A stretch of DNA of 64,000 bases from Sphingobacterium endophyticum (lineage in GTDB: Bacteria > Bacteroidota > Bacteroidia > Sphingobacteriales > Sphingobacteriaceae), in assembly GCF_009733535.1 (NCBI RefSeq), contig NZ_SMMI01000003.1, forward strand, positions 1-64,000, written 5' to 3'. The stretch's first letter is position 1; each line of letters begins with the position of its first letter. The notes beneath the pieces were generated by a model. The model had not been told where the DNA came from, did no database searches, and saw nothing but the letters and a program-made list of their open reading frames with translations. The position numbers and the translations under genes were made by a program. Positions 62,924 through 64,000 of the stretch are shown piece by piece.

Positions 62924-63286
62924 AAGATTAGTAATCTGGTTTGTAGCAACAATTTACAAATCTTTCCAGCTTAATCCTAAAGACTTTTTACAAGTGCGGG
63001 TAATAAGCAATTACTTTTTGATGGAACAAAAGGAAATTTTCGGAATAAATCCTTTGCCTTACTTTTTTCGATTCAAAGTTAAAAACAAAGCATTACAACT
63101 AATCACAATCTGTTCGAACGTGAATTTAAAGATAGTAAGGAGTGGCTATGAGATTGCGACAAAGCATTCAACGCCATAGGCATGACGAATTACCAAACCT
63201 GGTAGGATAAGAATATCACGCCAACAGAGATTTGTTAGGGTTGTCACTTATCACTAAAACCAGCAAGAATATCTGATAATAGTTCT
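62924..63286. other. 363-base gap between the small peptide and the last lipoprotein
   Basis: No credible ORF on either strand; a TTG-started 117-codon frame (62826-63179) has composition of random sequence and is antisense to the small peptide. A short palindrome TACCAAACCTGGTA lies at about 63191. Confidence 0.5.
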
Positions 63287-63829
63287 TTATAGATTGATGT
63301 TATAAGGCGCAGAAAATTTACCTTCAGTCACTTCAATGATTTTATCGTCAACATCACGTAAACGGCCAGAAAAAGTACCTTTTACTCCCCAATCGTCAAG
63401 ACTTGTAATGTTTAGTGAAAAATGGGTATCACTTAATCTTCCTCCACTATAACATTTAGTTTCTACAAAGTTTTCACCTTCATAAATTTGTAAACAATAA
63501 TCTGCATCAAGTTCAGGTGAAGAACCACCTTCTACATGATAGATCCCTTCTGTGATATTTTCCTCAGAGACCAGCGTTATTCCAAAAGAAGGTGCTTTGA
63601 CTACGTCATCATTTTCAAACCCAGCAACAACTACGAAATGAACCGTCTCTTCAGCTGGTGGATCATTGGCATTGGTTACACTATTAAATTTGTGTAGTTT
63701 CCCATTAAGTTTACATTCAAGATATGCTTCCCCTTTTATAGGATCTTCACTTTTGCCACAGGAGTTCATTAATACACCAGTTAGCATTATAACTATAAAA
63801 AATAGCAGTAAATTTCCAAACTTTCTCAT
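63287..63829 (-). CDS. Uncharacterised lipoprotein
   Basis: 180 residues. Lipobox VLMNSC with Cys24. The mature domain is beta-rich with Asn/Asp/Gly loops (YLECKLNGKLHKFNSVTNAND, SFGITLVSEENITEGIYHVEGG, VKGTFSGRLRDVDDKIIEVTEGKFSAPYNINL), in the style of DUF5017/DUF6252-like Bacteroidota lipoproteins, which have a KLNG...-type opening and a GTFSG...-type end. Exact family uncertain; function unknown. Confidence 0.7.
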   Translation of the reverse strand: MRKFGNLLLFFIVIMLTGVLMNSCGKSEDPIKGEAYLECKLNGKLHKFNSVTNANDPPAEETVHFVVVAGFENDDVVKAPSFGITLVSEENITEGIYHVEGGSSPELDADYCLQIYEGENFVETKCYSGGRLSDTHFSLNITSLDDWGVKGTFSGRLRDVDDKIIEVTEGKFSAPYNINL

Positions 63830-64000
63830 ACTAACTGTTTTAAAGGTTTACAATCAATATTGAATTTATCAAATTTACCTTTGGTAAAAAATACCTGTTT
63901 TTAGGTAATTTATAAATCAAAGCTTTCATTTTTATATAAATAGAAATGTTCGATTTATAATAGAAAATGTTTTTATAATAATCCTTTTACTTTGTTTTAT

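Noticed and set aside
62826..63179. 117-codon ORF on the plus strand
   Set aside because: Starts with TTG, composition random, and antisense to a better signal-peptide ORF.
63140..63240. Possible transposase or integrase remnant (KAFNAIGMTNYQTW-like translation)
   Set aside because: Too short to assign; stops follow immediately in all frames.
1..64000. CRISPR arrays, rRNA genes, riboswitches of the common classes, prophage genes
   Set aside because: None found on reading both strands; no regularly spaced direct repeats of CRISPR length and no conserved rRNA segments.

Overview
The window is AT-rich chromosomal DNA of a Bacteroidota bacterium, most likely from the Sphingobacteriaceae (Sphingobacterium/Pedobacter-like). 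The basis is a SusC/SusD pair, many copies of the Bacteroidota promoter element TAnnTTTG (often with TTG about 20 bases upstream), few Shine-Dalgarno sequences outside ribosomal genes, DUF4292, SSS-type sugar transport and GH127/GH29 glycosidases. The genus is an inference. No CRISPR array, rRNA operon or prophage was seen.

Layout. 1-1000: the right-hand part of an ISAon1-type insertion sequence, cut by the window edge, next to a tRNA-Pro(TGG) gene whose 3' end is mirrored across its terminator. 1340-9341: a small polysaccharide-utilisation locus read leftward (SusC, SusD, LamG-GH127 beta-L-arabinofuranosidase). 9847-25003: mostly housekeeping genes (rplS, aldo/keto reductase, pyrG-yidC, acyl-CoA dehydrogenase, a small lipoprotein, purB, Nfu, split transketolase) and an ECF sigma / repeat-rich membrane protein / Spy-like trio, then an aminotransferase and a GDSL hydrolase. 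25070-31400: an RlmI-type methyltransferase and the thrA-thrB-thrC operon, preceded by a Thr/Ile-rich leader peptide and attenuator not present in the supplied gene calls. 31652-38636: NlpC/P60 peptidase, PyrR-like phosphoribosyltransferase, LysM transglycosylase, TatA, and the TPR / DUF4292 / EnvC-like envelope operon. 38941-41757: rplM-rpsI-rpsB-tsf.

41900-47722: AI-2E permease, SDR, an Ada-like plus AlkB alkylation-repair pair, and an ABC-F plus DHFR-family pair. 47952-54866: an L-fucose locus (AraC regulator, lipoprotein mutarotase, GH29 fucosidase, fuconate dehydratase, SSS symporter, and an SDR whose C-terminus resembles HSD17B14-type L-fucose dehydrogenase); it covers release, uptake and the first oxidative steps, with later enzymes presumably elsewhere. 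54877-64000: accessory genes: GNAT, a minimal membrane protein plus orphan ABC ATPase, an LRR-DUF1963 protein, several uncharacterised secreted proteins, and a NarL-type response regulator beside a histidine kinase split by a frameshift right after its phosphoacceptor motif.

The signals most worth a second look are the thr attenuator, the VPxGYFE-repeat membrane protein of the ECF operon, the mirrored tRNA-Pro 3' end, the orphan terminator/35-codon ORF upstream of rplM, the ABC/micro-membrane pair, and the split kinase.
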